Shown here: positions 16,974 to 25,244 of the stretch, piece by piece | How positions within the stretch are numbered: position 1 is the stretch's first letter | Layout of the letters: each line of letters begins with the position of its first letter | Assembly: GCF_000478275.1 (NCBI RefSeq) | Contig: NZ_ASJB01000069.1 | Span: 62,001 to 126,000 of the forward strand | DNA length: 64,000 nt | Direction: 5' to 3' | DNA from: Amycolatopsis orientalis DSM 40040 = KCTC 9412 | Lineage (GTDB): Bacteria; Actinomycetota; Actinomycetes; Mycobacteriales; Pseudonocardiaceae | Position numbers and translations under genes: made by a program | The notes under the pieces: model-generated | The model's input: the letters and a program-made list of their open reading frames with translations, nothing else | Databases searched by the model: none | Told to the model about the DNA's origin: nothing

Positions 16974-17417
16974 GTGACCGGCAAACCCGACCCGCGCCTG
17001 CGCGACCTCGCGATGCTCCGGCGCGTCCGCGACCGGATCGACCGTGACTACGCACAGCCCCTGGACGTCGAGGCGCTGGCGCGCGGAGTCCACGTCTCGG
17101 CCGGGCATCTGAGCCGCGAGTTCCGGGCCGCGTACGGCGAATCGCCCTACAGCTACCTGATGACCCGCCGGATCGAGCGGGCCATGATGCTGCTGCGGCG
17201 CGGGGACATGTCGGTCACCGAGGTCTGCTTCGACGTCGGTTTCTCGTCGCTGGGCACCTTCAGCACCCGGTTCTCCGAGCTGGTCGGCGTCTCGCCGAGC
17301 GTGTACCGCAAACAGGCGGCGGAGGACGGCCGGGGCATGCCCGGCTGCGTCGTCAAACAGGTCATGCGGCCGATCAGGAATCGAGAAGCGGCCCCACCGC
17401 GCGCAGACCTACCTTGA
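16974..17417 (+). CDS. AraC-family regulator, DNA-binding domain only
   Basis: 147 residues consisting of little more than the two helix-turn-helix units of AraC/XylS proteins (LDVEALARGVHVSAGHLSRE; MSVTEVCFDVGFSSLGTFST) and the family signature FSELVGVSPSVYRK. No ligand-binding domain precedes it. The start is the GTG at 16974: a TACGCT -10 box (16962-16967) ends six bases before it, so the mRNA is probably leaderless; a GTG at 16956 is less likely because it lies in the promoter. The VOC gene starts five bases after the stop, so the two form an operon, the usual arrangement of this short AraC type with a glyoxalase-like partner. Confidence 0.85.
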   Translation: MTGKPDPRLRDLAMLRRVRDRIDRDYAQPLDVEALARGVHVSAGHLSREFRAAYGESPYSYLMTRRIERAMMLLRRGDMSVTEVCFDVGFSSLGTFSTRFSELVGVSPSVYRKQAAEDGRGMPGCVVKQVMRPIRNREAAPPRADLP

Positions 17418-17422
17418 GTCGT

Positions 17423-17821
17423 ATGACCCTCTCGATTCACGCGTCCTTCCTCCCCGCCGACGATCTCGAGGCTTCCCTTTCCTTCTATCGCGACATCCTG
17501 GGCTTCGAGGTACGTGAGGAAGGCCCGCACGGGATCACTGTCGAGCCACCGGGAGGACAGGGGACGACGATCGTCCTGCGTCCCCCGGACACCGATCCGC
17601 GGCTCACCGGCGAGGAACGGGCCACGATCGCCGAGCTGATGGCCAAGGGCTGTTACGCGACCATCCTGCTCGCCACCCGGGACCTGATCGCGACGTTCGA
17701 CCGGATACAGGCGACCGGCGCGGACGTCGTCCAGGAGCCGCTCACCCATCCCCACGGCGTCCGCGACTGCGCTTTCCGTGACCCCGCCGGCAACCTGGTG
17801 CGGATCGAGCAGCGGGCCTGA
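17423..17821 (+). CDS. VOC-family (glyoxalase/dioxygenase superfamily) protein
   Basis: 132 residues, two beta-alpha-beta-beta-beta modules of the vicinal oxygen chelate fold: ASFLPADDLEASLSFYRDILGFEV, later ILLATRDLIATFDRIQATGADVVQEP and FRDPAGNLVRIEQ. The final Glu is in the position of a VOC metal ligand; the first ligand His may be His9. Function could be a dioxygenase, a glyoxalase or a resistance-type binding protein. It starts five bases after the AraC-type gene and is presumably controlled by it. The ATG at 17423 is chosen over an upstream TTG that would overlap the AraC stop. Confidence 0.85.
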   Translation: MTLSIHASFLPADDLEASLSFYRDILGFEVREEGPHGITVEPPGGQGTTIVLRPPDTDPRLTGEERATIAELMAKGCYATILLATRDLIATFDRIQATGADVVQEPLTHPHGVRDCAFRDPAGNLVRIEQRA

Positions 17822-17825
17822 CCGG

Positions 17826-17847
17826 CCTCGGTGCGCGCGCACCGAGG
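17826..17847. terminator. 22-bp perfect palindrome after the VOC gene
   Basis: CCTCGGTGCG and CGCACCGAGG, with CG between them, make a perfect palindrome starting four bases after the VOC stop and ending 10 bases before the antiporter start. It may act as a terminator or as an operator of the antiporter gene; no U-tract follows, which leaves both open. Confidence 0.5.
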
Positions 17848-17857
17848 CACTCAGGTG

Positions 17858-19729
17858 ATGATGAGCGGCGTGGAGATCGCGGTAGAACTCGTGGCATTGG
17901 TGGTGGCCGTCCTCCTGGTCACCGCCGCGGCGCGGAAACTCGACTGGTCGGCGCCCCTGTGCCTGATCGCGGTCGGGGTCGTCGCCTCGTACGTCCCCGG
18001 TATCCCGGAATACGAACTGGACCCGGAGGTCGTGCTGCTGGGGCTGCTGCCCCCGTTGCTGTACGCGACCGCGATCCGCACGTCGCTGATCGACTTCCGC
18101 CGTAACCGCGGGCCGATCCTGTTGCTTTCGGTGGGGCTCGTCATCTTCACGACGGCCGCGGTCGGTGTCGTGGCGTGGCTGGTGATCCCCGGTCTGCCGC
18201 TCGCCGCCGGGCTCGCGATCGGCGCGGTGGTCGCTCCGCCCGACGCGGTCGCGGCCACCGCGGTCGCCCGCAAGGTCGGGATGCCGCGCAAGCTGACCAG
18301 GCTGCTGGAGGGCGAAAGCCTCTTCAACGACGCGGCCGCGCTGGTCGCGTTGCGGACCGCCATCGCGGCCATCGCCGGTTCGGTCAGCCTGCTGCAGGTG
18401 GGCGGGGATTTCCTGCTCGCCGCGGGCGGTGGGCTGGTGATCGGGTTCGCCGTCGGCGCGATCGCCGCGATGATCCGCACCCGGCTCCAGGACCCGGTCA
18501 CCGACACCGCGCTCTCACTGGTGGTCCCGTTCATCGCCTACATCGCCGCCGAGGCGATCCACGGGTCCGGGGTGATCGCCGTGGTCGTCGCGGGGCTGAT
18601 CCTCGGGCACAAGGCGCCCAGCATGCTTTCCGGCCGGTCGCGGCTGGCGAGCAGGCTGAACTGGCAGACCATCCAGTTCCTGCTGGAGAACATCGTCTTC
18701 CTGCTGATCGGGCTGCAGGTCCGCCGGATCATGACCGAGGTCGGCGACAGCGGCCTGAGCGCGCTCCAGCTCGTCGTGATCTGCCTCGCCACCCTCGCCG
18801 CGACGATCGTCACCCGCATCATCTGGATGGCGGGGATCGGGCTAGCCCGGCGGATGTTCCGCCGCCACGCCTGGCCGTGGCGGTATTCGGCCGTGATCGC
18901 CTGGGCCGGCATGCGCGGGGTCGTCACGCTCGCGGCGGCGTTCGTGCTGCCCGCGGACACCCCGCAGCGGGCCGTGCTGGTCCTGGTCGCGTTCGTCGTC
19001 GTGGCGGGAACGCTGCTGCTGCACGGGACGACGCTGCCGGTGCTGGTGCGCCGCCTGAAACTGCCCCCGCCCGATGCGGGCGAGGACGCGCTGCAGGAGG
19101 CGGCCGTGCTCCACGACATGACGCGGGCCGCGATCGACGAACTGGAGAAGATCCGGACCCCCGAAGACCCGGAAGACATCGTCGAGCGTCTGCGCAGCCG
19201 GCTGCAGCACCGGTCCGATTCAGCGTGGGAGGAACTCGGCAGGCAGAGCGCGCTCACCGAGACGCCGAGCGACGCCTACCGGCGCCTGCGGCTGAAGCTG
19301 CTCGAAGTCGAACGCGCGAAGTTCCTGGAGGCGCGCGACTCCGGGATGGCCGATGATGATGTCCTGCGCCGGATCCTCGAACGCCTCGACATCGAGGAAT
19401 CCATGCTGGACAGGGAGGAGGAGACCGTGCCGGACTCCGATCGCGAACTGCGCACGCCCGCCGCGACGGCGGGATCCTGCAAGCATCTGGCCAAGAGCTG
19501 GCCGGAAGTCCAGCCTGACGCGCCCGACGTGTGCGCCGAATGCGTCGCGCACGGGACCACCTGGGTCCATCTGCGCAAATGCCTCAAATGCGGGAACGTC
19601 GCCTGTTGCGACTCGTCGCCGTCCAAGCACGCGACGCAGCACTTCCATGACACCCTGCACCCGGTGATGCGCAGTCAGGAGCCCGGCGAGACCTGGCGTT
19701 GGTGCTTCGTCGACAAACAGCTGGGCTGA
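17858..19729 (+). CDS. CPA1-family Na+/H+ antiporter with C-terminal UBP-type zinc finger
   Basis: About 623 residues. The first ~410 residues hold 11-12 membrane segments typical of NhaP-like CPA1 exchangers, with the pore motifs VVAPPDAVAATAVARKVG and LLEGESLFNDAAALVAL and the late WAGMRGVVTLAAAF. A cytoplasmic helical region follows (about 415-530). The last ~90 residues form a UBP-type (ZnF-UBP) finger: CKHL, CAEC, CLKCGNVACCDS and a His pair in HATQHFHDTLHPV. It should exchange Na+ or K+ for H+ at the plasma membrane; the finger may bind a C-terminal peptide, as in deubiquitinases. Two ATGs (17858, 17861) are possible; neither has a strong ribosome site. A palindrome lies directly upstream. 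Confidence 0.9.
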   Translation: MMSGVEIAVELVALVVAVLLVTAAARKLDWSAPLCLIAVGVVASYVPGIPEYELDPEVVLLGLLPPLLYATAIRTSLIDFRRNRGPILLLSVGLVIFTTAAVGVVAWLVIPGLPLAAGLAIGAVVAPPDAVAATAVARKVGMPRKLTRLLEGESLFNDAAALVALRTAIAAIAGSVSLLQVGGDFLLAAGGGLVIGFAVGAIAAMIRTRLQDPVTDTALSLVVPFIAYIAAEAIHGSGVIAVVVAGLILGHKAPSMLSGRSRLASRLNWQTIQFLLENIVFLLIGLQVRRIMTEVGDSGLSALQLVVICLATLAATIVTRIIWMAGIGLARRMFRRHAWPWRYSAVIAWAGMRGVVTLAAAFVLPADTPQRAVLVLVAFVVVAGTLLLHGTTLPVLVRRLKLPPPDAGEDALQEAAVLHDMTRAAIDELEKIRTPEDPEDIVERLRSRLQHRSDSAWEELGRQSALTETPSDAYRRLRLKLLEVERAKFLEARDSGMADDDVLRRILERLDIEESMLDREEETVPDSDRELRTPAATAGSCKHLAKSWPEVQPDAPDVCAECVAHGTTWVHLRKCLKCGNVACCDSSPSKHATQHFHDTLHPVMRSQEPGETWRWCFVDKQLG

Positions 19730-19746
19730 CTCGGTATCGTCCGGGC

Positions 19747-20433
19747 ATGAGCACCCCTGAGCAGGAGATCGAATACCGTCAGCACCGGTTCTCCCCGCCG
19801 CCCGGCGCGACCGAGATCTTCCTCGTCCGCCACGGTGAATCGGCTCCGGCCAAGGCAAGTACGCCGTTCGACATGGTCGACGGCCAGGCCGACCCCGACC
19901 TCGCGCCGGAAGGCCGGGAGCACGCCGAACGCGTCGGCGGCCGGCTGGCGGACGAACGGATCTCCGCGCTGTACGTGACGACGCTGCGGAGGACGTCGCA
20001 GACCGCGGCACCGCTCGCCGCGAAGCTCGGGCTCAAGCCGGAACTCGAAGCCGGCCTGAGGGAGATCCACCTCGGCGACTGGGAGGGCGGGCTCTTCCGC
20101 CGCTACACCCACGAAGGCCACCCGATCGTCGAGAAGCTGTGGCGGGAACAGCGCTGGGACGTCATCCCCGGCGCGGAGACGATGGAAGACTTCGGCGGCC
20201 GGATCAAGGCGGCCATCGGCAGGCTCGCCGCGGCCAACCCGGACCGGCGGGTCGCCGTGTTCACCCACGGCGGCGTGATCGGTGAGGTGTTCGCGCAGGC
20301 CAGCGGCGCGAAGAGCCGGTTCGCGTTCCTCGGTGCGGACAACGGTTCGATCTCGCATCTGGTGGTGTCGGGCGACGAGTGGATGGTGCGGCGGTTCAAC
20401 GACACATCCCATCTCCAGTCGCCTTTCGGCTGA
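19747..20433 (+). CDS. histidine phosphatase (phosphoglycerate mutase-like)
   Basis: 228 residues. The phosphohistidine motif is FLVRHGES near residue 32, the second arginine region is YVTTLRRTSQTAAPLA, and the C-terminal catalytic His is in VAVFTHGGVIGE. Together these define branch-1 histidine phosphatases; the substrate (sugar phosphate, nucleotide or other) is not determined by the sequence. ATG at 19747 appears leaderless, with TATCGT at 19735-19740 six bases before it. The 3' end overlaps the convergent FetB-like gene by 38 bases, so the two transcripts are antisense to one another at their ends. Confidence 0.88.
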   Translation: MSTPEQEIEYRQHRFSPPPGATEIFLVRHGESAPAKASTPFDMVDGQADPDLAPEGREHAERVGGRLADERISALYVTTLRRTSQTAAPLAAKLGLKPELEAGLREIHLGDWEGGLFRRYTHEGHPIVEKLWREQRWDVIPGAETMEDFGGRIKAAIGRLAAANPDRRVAVFTHGGVIGEVFAQASGAKSRFAFLGADNGSISHLVVSGDEWMVRRFNDTSHLQSPFG

Positions 20434-21163
20434 TCCGACCGGCCGCGACCAAGTGCACGGCGACCAGCACCGCGACGGCCTCCGCGGCCAGCAGTCCGAT
20501 GAGCACGAGCACCTGGGTCACCCCGGCCTGCAGCGGCCCGGCGCCACCGAGGAGGACACCGACGTAGGCGCCGGGCAAGGTCACCAGGCCGACCGTGCGG
20601 GTCTGGTCGAGCGCGGGGATCAGGGCATGCCCCGCCGAGGGGCGGCAGATCTCCAGCGCGGCCGGGCGGCGCAGGAAACCCAGCGCCAGCGCGGCTTCGT
20701 ACTCGCCGTGCCGGGACACGAGTTCGTCCAGGGCGCGCCGCGCGGCCTGGGAGGTCGCGGACATCGCGCCGCCGATGACGATCCCGGCGATCGGCACGAT
20801 CGCGATGGGCCGCCACGGGACCACCCCGGTCGCGAGCACGAGCGCCAGCACCGGCACCACGCCGGACGCGATGGCGAGCGCGACCCAGACCGACTCCTTC
20901 GGCACGCCGATCCGGCGGGCCGAGGTGACCGCCGCGATCGCGAACATCAGCAGTACGAATCCGAAGGTCAGCCAGCCCGACTTCAGGATCCCGACGATCA
21001 CCAGCGAGACGGCGGCGAGCTGCACGACGGCACGGGCGGCCGCGAACAGCACCGCCCTGCCTTCGCCCAGTTGCCCGAAATGCACCACTGCCGCGCCGAA
21101 GATCGCCAGCGCGACGAGAACCGCGGCGAGGACGGGGCCGAAGGCGATCGCACCATCAGTCAT
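20396..21163 (-). CDS. FetB-like (UPF0014) membrane protein
   Basis: 255 residues, six or seven membrane helices. The family motifs are present: RAVVQLAAVSLVIVG near residue 45, PIAGIVIGGAMSATSQAARRALDE in the middle, and PSAGHALIPALDQTRTVGLVTLPGAYVGVLLGG region (about residues 175-208). E. coli FetB forms with the ATPase FetA an exporter linked to iron resistance; no FetA-type ATPase adjoins this gene, so either an ATPase is shared from elsewhere or the protein works alone. The start MTDGAIAF (21163) is favoured by a CAGGAT -10 box seven bases upstream; an ATG at 21172 is the alternative. Confidence 0.85.
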   Translation of the reverse strand: MTDGAIAFGPVLAAVLVALAIFGAAVVHFGQLGEGRAVLFAAARAVVQLAAVSLVIVGILKSGWLTFGFVLLMFAIAAVTSARRIGVPKESVWVALAIASGVVPVLALVLATGVVPWRPIAIVPIAGIVIGGAMSATSQAARRALDELVSRHGEYEAALALGFLRRPAALEICRPSAGHALIPALDQTRTVGLVTLPGAYVGVLLGGAGPLQAGVTQVLVLIGLLAAEAVAVLVAVHLVAAGRISRKATGDGMCR

Positions 21164-21213
21164 CCCGATCATCCTGCCGCAGAAACGCGGTCAGGCCCCG
21201 GGAATTATGGGTT

Positions 21214-21699
21214 TCAGGCCGTACAGGTCACCGGCGCACCCGCGGCGGGGGCGGTGTGGTCGCTGACGACCTCGCCGTCGACGACGATCCGGCACTTCAG
21301 CACGCCGCTGCCCGCTCCCTGCGCGGAGACGCTGTAGAACTCGTCGCGGCCTTCTTGGCTTTTGCGCTCGAAAGCGGTGGTCCACGGAGCCGTCACTTCG
21401 GTCTTCTGCATGAGTTCCGAGCCCTGCGCGACGTAAGTGACGTTCTGCGCGCCCTTCGCCCCGGAAAGCTCGTAGACCACCGAATGCGTCACCGCGCGCA
21501 CGGCGGCCGCGGCCTGTTCGACCTGCGGCGCGGGCGGGCTCTGCACCGGCCGGGACGCCTTCGGCAGAACGTAACTGGTCAGGGTGACGGCGACGGCCAT
21601 CACACCCAGCACGACCACGACGGTCCCGAGCGGTTTCAGCCTGCCCGGGGCACCCGATGCCGGCGCCGATGCCGGAGGGGTCGCGGTGGGAACACCCAT
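21214..21699 (-). CDS. MmpS-family membrane-associated accessory protein
   Basis: 161 residues. A short proline/alanine-rich cytoplasmic N-terminus, one membrane helix (about residues 24-46, LGTVVVVLGVMAVAVTLTSYVL), then an extracytoplasmic domain with the MmpS-type pattern VVYELSGAKGAQNVTYVAQG, a central TEVTAPWTTAFE and a C-terminal pair of cysteines (LKCRIVVDGEVV, PVTCTA). In mycobacteria MmpS proteins assist MmpL lipid or siderophore exporters; no MmpL gene is in the window. It lies 50 bases upstream of the FetB-like gene on the same strand and could share its transcript. Confidence 0.8.
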   Translation of the reverse strand: MGVPTATPPASAPASGAPGRLKPLGTVVVVLGVMAVAVTLTSYVLPKASRPVQSPPAPQVEQAAAAVRAVTHSVVYELSGAKGAQNVTYVAQGSELMQKTEVTAPWTTAFERKSQEGRDEFYSVSAQGAGSGVLKCRIVVDGEVVSDHTAPAAGAPVTCTA

Positions 21700-21911
21700 G
21701 GAGAGGTCTTCTCTCGTCCGAGCGCACTTCCGTCGAGTGCGTCGACTACTTCTCGTTCGAAGGTGACTCCGCGTTAGCCGTTATCGGGAAGAAACCCGAT
21801 ATTCACCCTTTTGGGTGCCCTCGCCGAGGAGGAGCACCTGGTCATCGGGCGATCGGCGTAAACGGGGAGAGCCGGATAGCTCACTTTGGGTGACATCGCG
21901 GGGCAGGCCGG

Positions 21912-22316
21912 TCAATCCAGCTGTCCGGCGTCCGCGAGCATTCCGAGGACCCGCCGGCCCGCGGGCGGGCACAGGTGGGCGTCGGCCGACGTGAGCCAGG
22001 CCGACTCCGCGATCTCCCGGCCGGGCATGGGCTCGCCGCGATGCTCGGCGGTGTAACAGGTCATCCGGACGCGGCGGCCGTCCGCGAAACCGTCGGCCTG
22101 CTCGTTCAGCACCGTGAAGAAGCGGAAGCTGAGCGGATCGAGCTCGACGCCGAGTTCCTCCCTGATCTCCCGGCACAGCCCGGCGACGTCGCCCTCCCCC
22201 GGCTCACGTTTGCCTCCCGGCAGGTAGAACTTGGCCTTGCCTTCGGTCCGTACCGACAGCAGACGGCGGTCGCGGACGTGGATCCAGGCCAGTGCATCGA
22301 TCTCGGGTGCGGACAC
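21912..22316 (-). CDS. Nudix hydrolase
   Basis: 134 residues with a complete Nudix box GX5EX7REUXEEXGU: it starts at GKREPGE and runs through CREIREELGVEL (about residues 34-57). It hydrolyses a nucleoside diphosphate derivative; the substrate (for example an oxidised nucleotide) is not predictable. GTG at 22316; on the minus strand a CAGAAT -10 box (22323-22328) lies six bases before the start, in the last codon region before the preceding kinase stop, so it has its own leaderless promoter. The kinase gene upstream ends 12 bases away. Confidence 0.88.
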   Translation of the reverse strand: MSAPEIDALAWIHVRDRRLLSVRTEGKAKFYLPGGKREPGEGDVAGLCREIREELGVELDPLSFRFFTVLNEQADGFADGRRVRMTCYTAEHRGEPMPGREIAESAWLTSADAHLCPPAGRRVLGMLADAGQLD

Positions 22317-22328
22317 GGCCCGATTCTG

Positions 22329-23819
22329 TCACCCGGAAGCGAGGGCGTGCCGCGCGAGGAAATGCGCGGTGTCCACCGTGGACCGGTAGAGCGCGCGGTA
22401 GTGCGGATAGAACTCGTCGTACACATCGGCGTCCGCGCCGGGGCGGACGATCTCGGCGACGGGGTTCCAGGCTTCGATATCCGGTTCCCTTCCCAGCGCC
22501 ACGGACGCGAGAACGGCATTACCGAACGCGGCCCCGATGGTTTCCGCGGGGATCTCCTGGTCGATCCGCGCGACGTCGCTGACGATGCGCGTCCACACCC
22601 CGCCCCGCGTCCCGCCGCCGACGGCGACGAACCGGCGGGCACCGCCTCCTGCTTCCCGCATGGCTTCGAGGTTGTGCCGCACCCCGTACGCCGTGCCCTC
22701 CAGCGCCGCGCGGTACAACTCGGCGCGGCCGTGGGAAGTGGTGAGCCCGGCGAGGACGCCGCGCGCGTCCGGATCCGGTACCGGTGTCCGTTCCCCGGCG
22801 AAGTACGGCAGCATCAGCAACCCCCGGCTGCCCGCCGGGACCCTGCCCGCCGAGGCCGACAGATCCCCGAACTCGCCGCCGAAGAGATCCCGCATCCAGT
22901 CGGTGATCGCCCCGGAGGTGGCCATCCCCGCCGCGAGCGAATAACTGCCGGGGACCACGCCACGGGTCGTCCACAGCCCGGGGCCGGGACGGGGATCGGA
23001 GAGCACCTGGATCAGGAACATCGTGGTGCCGTACATGAGCATCGTGTCCCCGGGCGAGGTCACGCCCGCCCCGGTCGCCTCGGCCCAGGCGTCCACCGTG
23101 CCCGCCGTCACCGGGATCCCTTGCGGCAGGCCGGTTTCCGCGGCCGCCTCGGCGGTGACCGCTCCGACCACCTCGGTCGGCCAGGCGAGCCTGGGCAGTT
23201 CGACGCCCGGGGCGATCGCGGCGACCCTGTCCGGCGCCCACCGGGCCTCGCGCAGGTCGTACATCGGGTCGCACTGGCTCGCGGAATGGTGATCGAGGAC
23301 GTATTCCCCCGTCAGGCGCAGGACGAGGAACGAACTCGCCATCAGGAAAAGCTTCGCCCGTTCGAACACCTCCGGCTCGTTCTTGGCCAGCCAGCGCCAT
23401 TTCGGGCCGACGGCCTGCGCGCCGAGTGCGCTTCCGCCGCGCTCCACAATGGATTCTTCACCTAATTCCCGGGTCAATTCCCGGATTTCGTCGTACGCAC
23501 GGGTGTCGACGCCGTAAAGGATCGCCGGGCGCAAGGGTTTCCCGGAAGAGTCGGCGGGCAGGAGCACCGGTCCGATCCCGCTGACCGAGACCCCGATGAT
23601 GGGATGATCCCCGGCGCCCGCGGAAAGTTCCCTGGCCAAGGCGAGGAAATCCTGCCACCACACGGTTTCGGCGTCGTGCTCGAACCAGCCAGGGCGGGGG
23701 CGGGAGGTTTCGTGCGGCCGGGACGCCCGCGCCACCACGGTGCCCCGGGAATCGACGAGCACCCCCTTGGAACTCGAGGTGCCGATGTCGATGCCGAGCA
23801 CCAGGCCCGGGTCGCCCAC
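22329..23819 (-). CDS. FGGY-family carbohydrate kinase (xylulokinase-like)
   Basis: 496 residues from the GTG at 23819, which follows GGAGG closely. The N-terminal ATP-fold motif is LVLGIDIGTSSSKGVLVDS; the FGGY C-terminal half has YGTTMFLIQV, LPYFAGERTPVPDPDARG, and ALEGTAYGVRHNLEAM with the adenosine motif VAVGGGTRGGVWTRIVSDV. It phosphorylates a sugar or sugar alcohol (a ketopentose is the best guess). A longer frame upstream is open but would lie in the promoter. The gene is divergent from a LacI regulator; a good promoter (23887-23915) and operator (23872-23879) lie between them. No isomerase or sugar transporter adjoins it. Confidence 0.85.
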   Translation of the reverse strand: MGDPGLVLGIDIGTSSSKGVLVDSRGTVVARASRPHETSRPRPGWFEHDAETVWWQDFLALARELSAGAGDHPIIGVSVSGIGPVLLPADSSGKPLRPAILYGVDTRAYDEIRELTRELGEESIVERGGSALGAQAVGPKWRWLAKNEPEVFERAKLFLMASSFLVLRLTGEYVLDHHSASQCDPMYDLREARWAPDRVAAIAPGVELPRLAWPTEVVGAVTAEAAAETGLPQGIPVTAGTVDAWAEATGAGVTSPGDTMLMYGTTMFLIQVLSDPRPGPGLWTTRGVVPGSYSLAAGMATSGAITDWMRDLFGGEFGDLSASAGRVPAGSRGLLMLPYFAGERTPVPDPDARGVLAGLTTSHGRAELYRAALEGTAYGVRHNLEAMREAGGGARRFVAVGGGTRGGVWTRIVSDVARIDQEIPAETIGAAFGNAVLASVALGREPDIEAWNPVAEIVRPGADADVYDEFYPHYRALYRSTVDTAHFLARHALASG

Positions 23820-23840
23820 GGCACCTCCGAACTCCGGAAC

Positions 23841-23880
23841 GCGATCAGCGCATAACGCGATCAGCGGATGGTAACGATTG
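23841..23880. promoter_or_regulatory. LacI-type operator with direct repeat in the kinase leader
   Basis: GCGATCAGCG occurs at 23841-23850 and 23857-23866 (16-base period), each followed by an NNTAAC element. At 23872-23879 TAACGATT resembles the CG-centred core of LacI/GalR operators. The sites lie immediately downstream of the kinase transcription start, where a repressor would block elongation or initiation. Confidence 0.55.
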
Positions 23881-23886
23881 TCGGCC

Positions 23887-23915
23887 AAGCTATTCTTCCC
23901 GTGCGAAGGTGTCAA
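23887..23915 (-). promoter_or_regulatory. promoter of the FGGY kinase
   Basis: Read on the minus strand, TTGACA (23915-23910) and TAGCTT (23892-23887) are separated by exactly 17 bases, a near-consensus promoter firing towards the kinase. The -35 box is part of a 16-bp palindrome, AGGTGTC-AA-GACACCT (23907-23922 region), which could be a further regulatory site for both divergent genes. Confidence 0.75.
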
Positions 23916-23940
23916 GACACCTGCAGAAGGGGAGGTCACG

Positions 23941-24921
23941 GTGGCCACCATCAACGACGTGGCGGCGAAGGCCGGGGTTTCGACGGCGACCGTGTCGAGG
24001 ACGCTCAACGGAAAGTCCACTGTGGATCCGGCCCTCGCGGCCCGGGTACAGGCCGCGGCCGCGGAATTGGGATACCACCCGAACGGGCTCGCGAGGAATC
24101 TGCGCCGTCAGGAGACCGCGGTACTCGCGCTCATCATCTCCGACGTGGAGAACCCCTTCTTCACGGCGATCGCCCGTGGCGTCGAGGACATCGCGCAGAC
24201 GGCGGGCTACTCGGTGGTGTTGTGCAACGCGGACGACAACGAGGAGAAGGAGCGGCGCTACATCGACGTCGCCCTTCAGGAGCGGGTCGCCGGCGTGGTG
24301 CTCTCCCCCACCGGCCGGGCCACCAACGTCGACAGGCTGACCCAGCGAGGCACGCCCGTGGTCGCTGTCGACCGGCCGCTGCTGGAGAACACCGGCGACC
24401 AGGTGCTGGTCGACACCCGGCTCGCCGCCCGCGACGCGACACAGCACCTGCTCGACGGCGGCTACCGGCGGGTCGCGTGCGTCAGCGGGCCGCCAGGGGT
24501 CCGCACGGCCGAAGACCGGCTGGCGGGCTACACCGACGCCGTCGGCGCGGAGAACGCCCTCACCCGGCGCGCCGAGTTCCGGGCCGAGGGCGGCAGGCTC
24601 GCCGCGCTCAGCCTCCTCGACGAGCCGGAGCCGCCGGACGCGCTGCTGGTCGGCAACAGCACGATGGCGATCGGCGTACTGGAGGCGCTGGCCTCACGCG
24701 GGCTGCGGTCGGGACAGGACGTGGGGATCGTGTCCTTCGACGACGCCCCGTGGACGACGCTCATCGACCCGCCGCTGACGGTGGTCGCCCAGCCCGCGAA
24801 CGAGGTGGGCAAGGTCGCCGCCGAGTTGCTGCTCGCCCGGATCGGCGACAGTACGCGCAAGGCCACGACGACCACGTTGCAGGCGAAACTGATCGTGCGC
24901 CGGAGTTCGAGGCGCGACTGA
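23941..24921 (+). CDS. LacI-family transcriptional repressor
   Basis: 326 residues. The helix-turn-helix and hinge open the protein (VATINDVAAKAGVSTATVSR, then LGYHPNGLARNLR), followed by a periplasmic-binding-type effector domain (LALIISDVENPFFTAIARGV; VVAVDRPLLENTGDQVLVD; VGIVSFDDAPWTTLIDPPLT). GTG at 23941 with GGGGAGG five bases upstream; the frame is open to 23878 but that start would lose the ribosome site. It should repress the divergent FGGY kinase, and perhaps itself, until a sugar ligand binds. A hairpin terminator follows at 24937. Confidence 0.92.
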   Translation: MATINDVAAKAGVSTATVSRTLNGKSTVDPALAARVQAAAAELGYHPNGLARNLRRQETAVLALIISDVENPFFTAIARGVEDIAQTAGYSVVLCNADDNEEKERRYIDVALQERVAGVVLSPTGRATNVDRLTQRGTPVVAVDRPLLENTGDQVLVDTRLAARDATQHLLDGGYRRVACVSGPPGVRTAEDRLAGYTDAVGAENALTRRAEFRAEGGRLAALSLLDEPEPPDALLVGNSTMAIGVLEALASRGLRSGQDVGIVSFDDAPWTTLIDPPLTVVAQPANEVGKVAAELLLARIGDSTRKATTTTLQAKLIVRRSSRRD

Positions 24922-24936
24922 AGGACGTACGACGTG

Positions 24937-24968
24937 CCTGGGCGACCGGTTCGCACCGGCCGCCCAGG
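24937..24968 (+). terminator. terminator of the lacI-type gene
   Basis: CCTGGGCG / CGCCCAGG stem continued inward by CCGGT / ACCGG around a TCGC loop, with a single A/C mismatch, 15 bases after the stop codon. Confidence 0.75.
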
Positions 24969-25244
24969 AACGCCCCACCCCCTTGTTCCCCCAAGCCGGC
25001 CCCACACCAGCCGGGTTCCCCGAAGCGGTGGGAAAGAAATCGATTACCATTCGGAAGGTAAGTTGCCTTTAGCGGCCTGTCAAGCCGGGGACTCTGGACA
25101 AGGCCGCCCGATCCGGGCACACTGTGGCGATATTGCCTACTGCGCGTGTTTGATTCCGTGCGCTCTGTGTTCATCTCTGGTGAATTCACCCACGAAATCG
25201 AGATGAGACCGCACGAACCCGCACAGACGCGTTACCCTAGGCGC
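24969..25244. other. intergenic region, promoter for the Xre/MbcA/ParS-like gene
   Basis: Together with the preceding terminator, about 320 bases without a gene. The segment 25020-25200 is less GC-rich than its surroundings (ATCGATTACC, GGTAAGTTGCC, TTGATTCCG, GAATTCACC). The right end has TACCCT (25233-25238) six bases before the ATG at 25245, a leaderless-type promoter. No RNA gene or repeat was recognised in the remainder. Confidence 0.5.
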
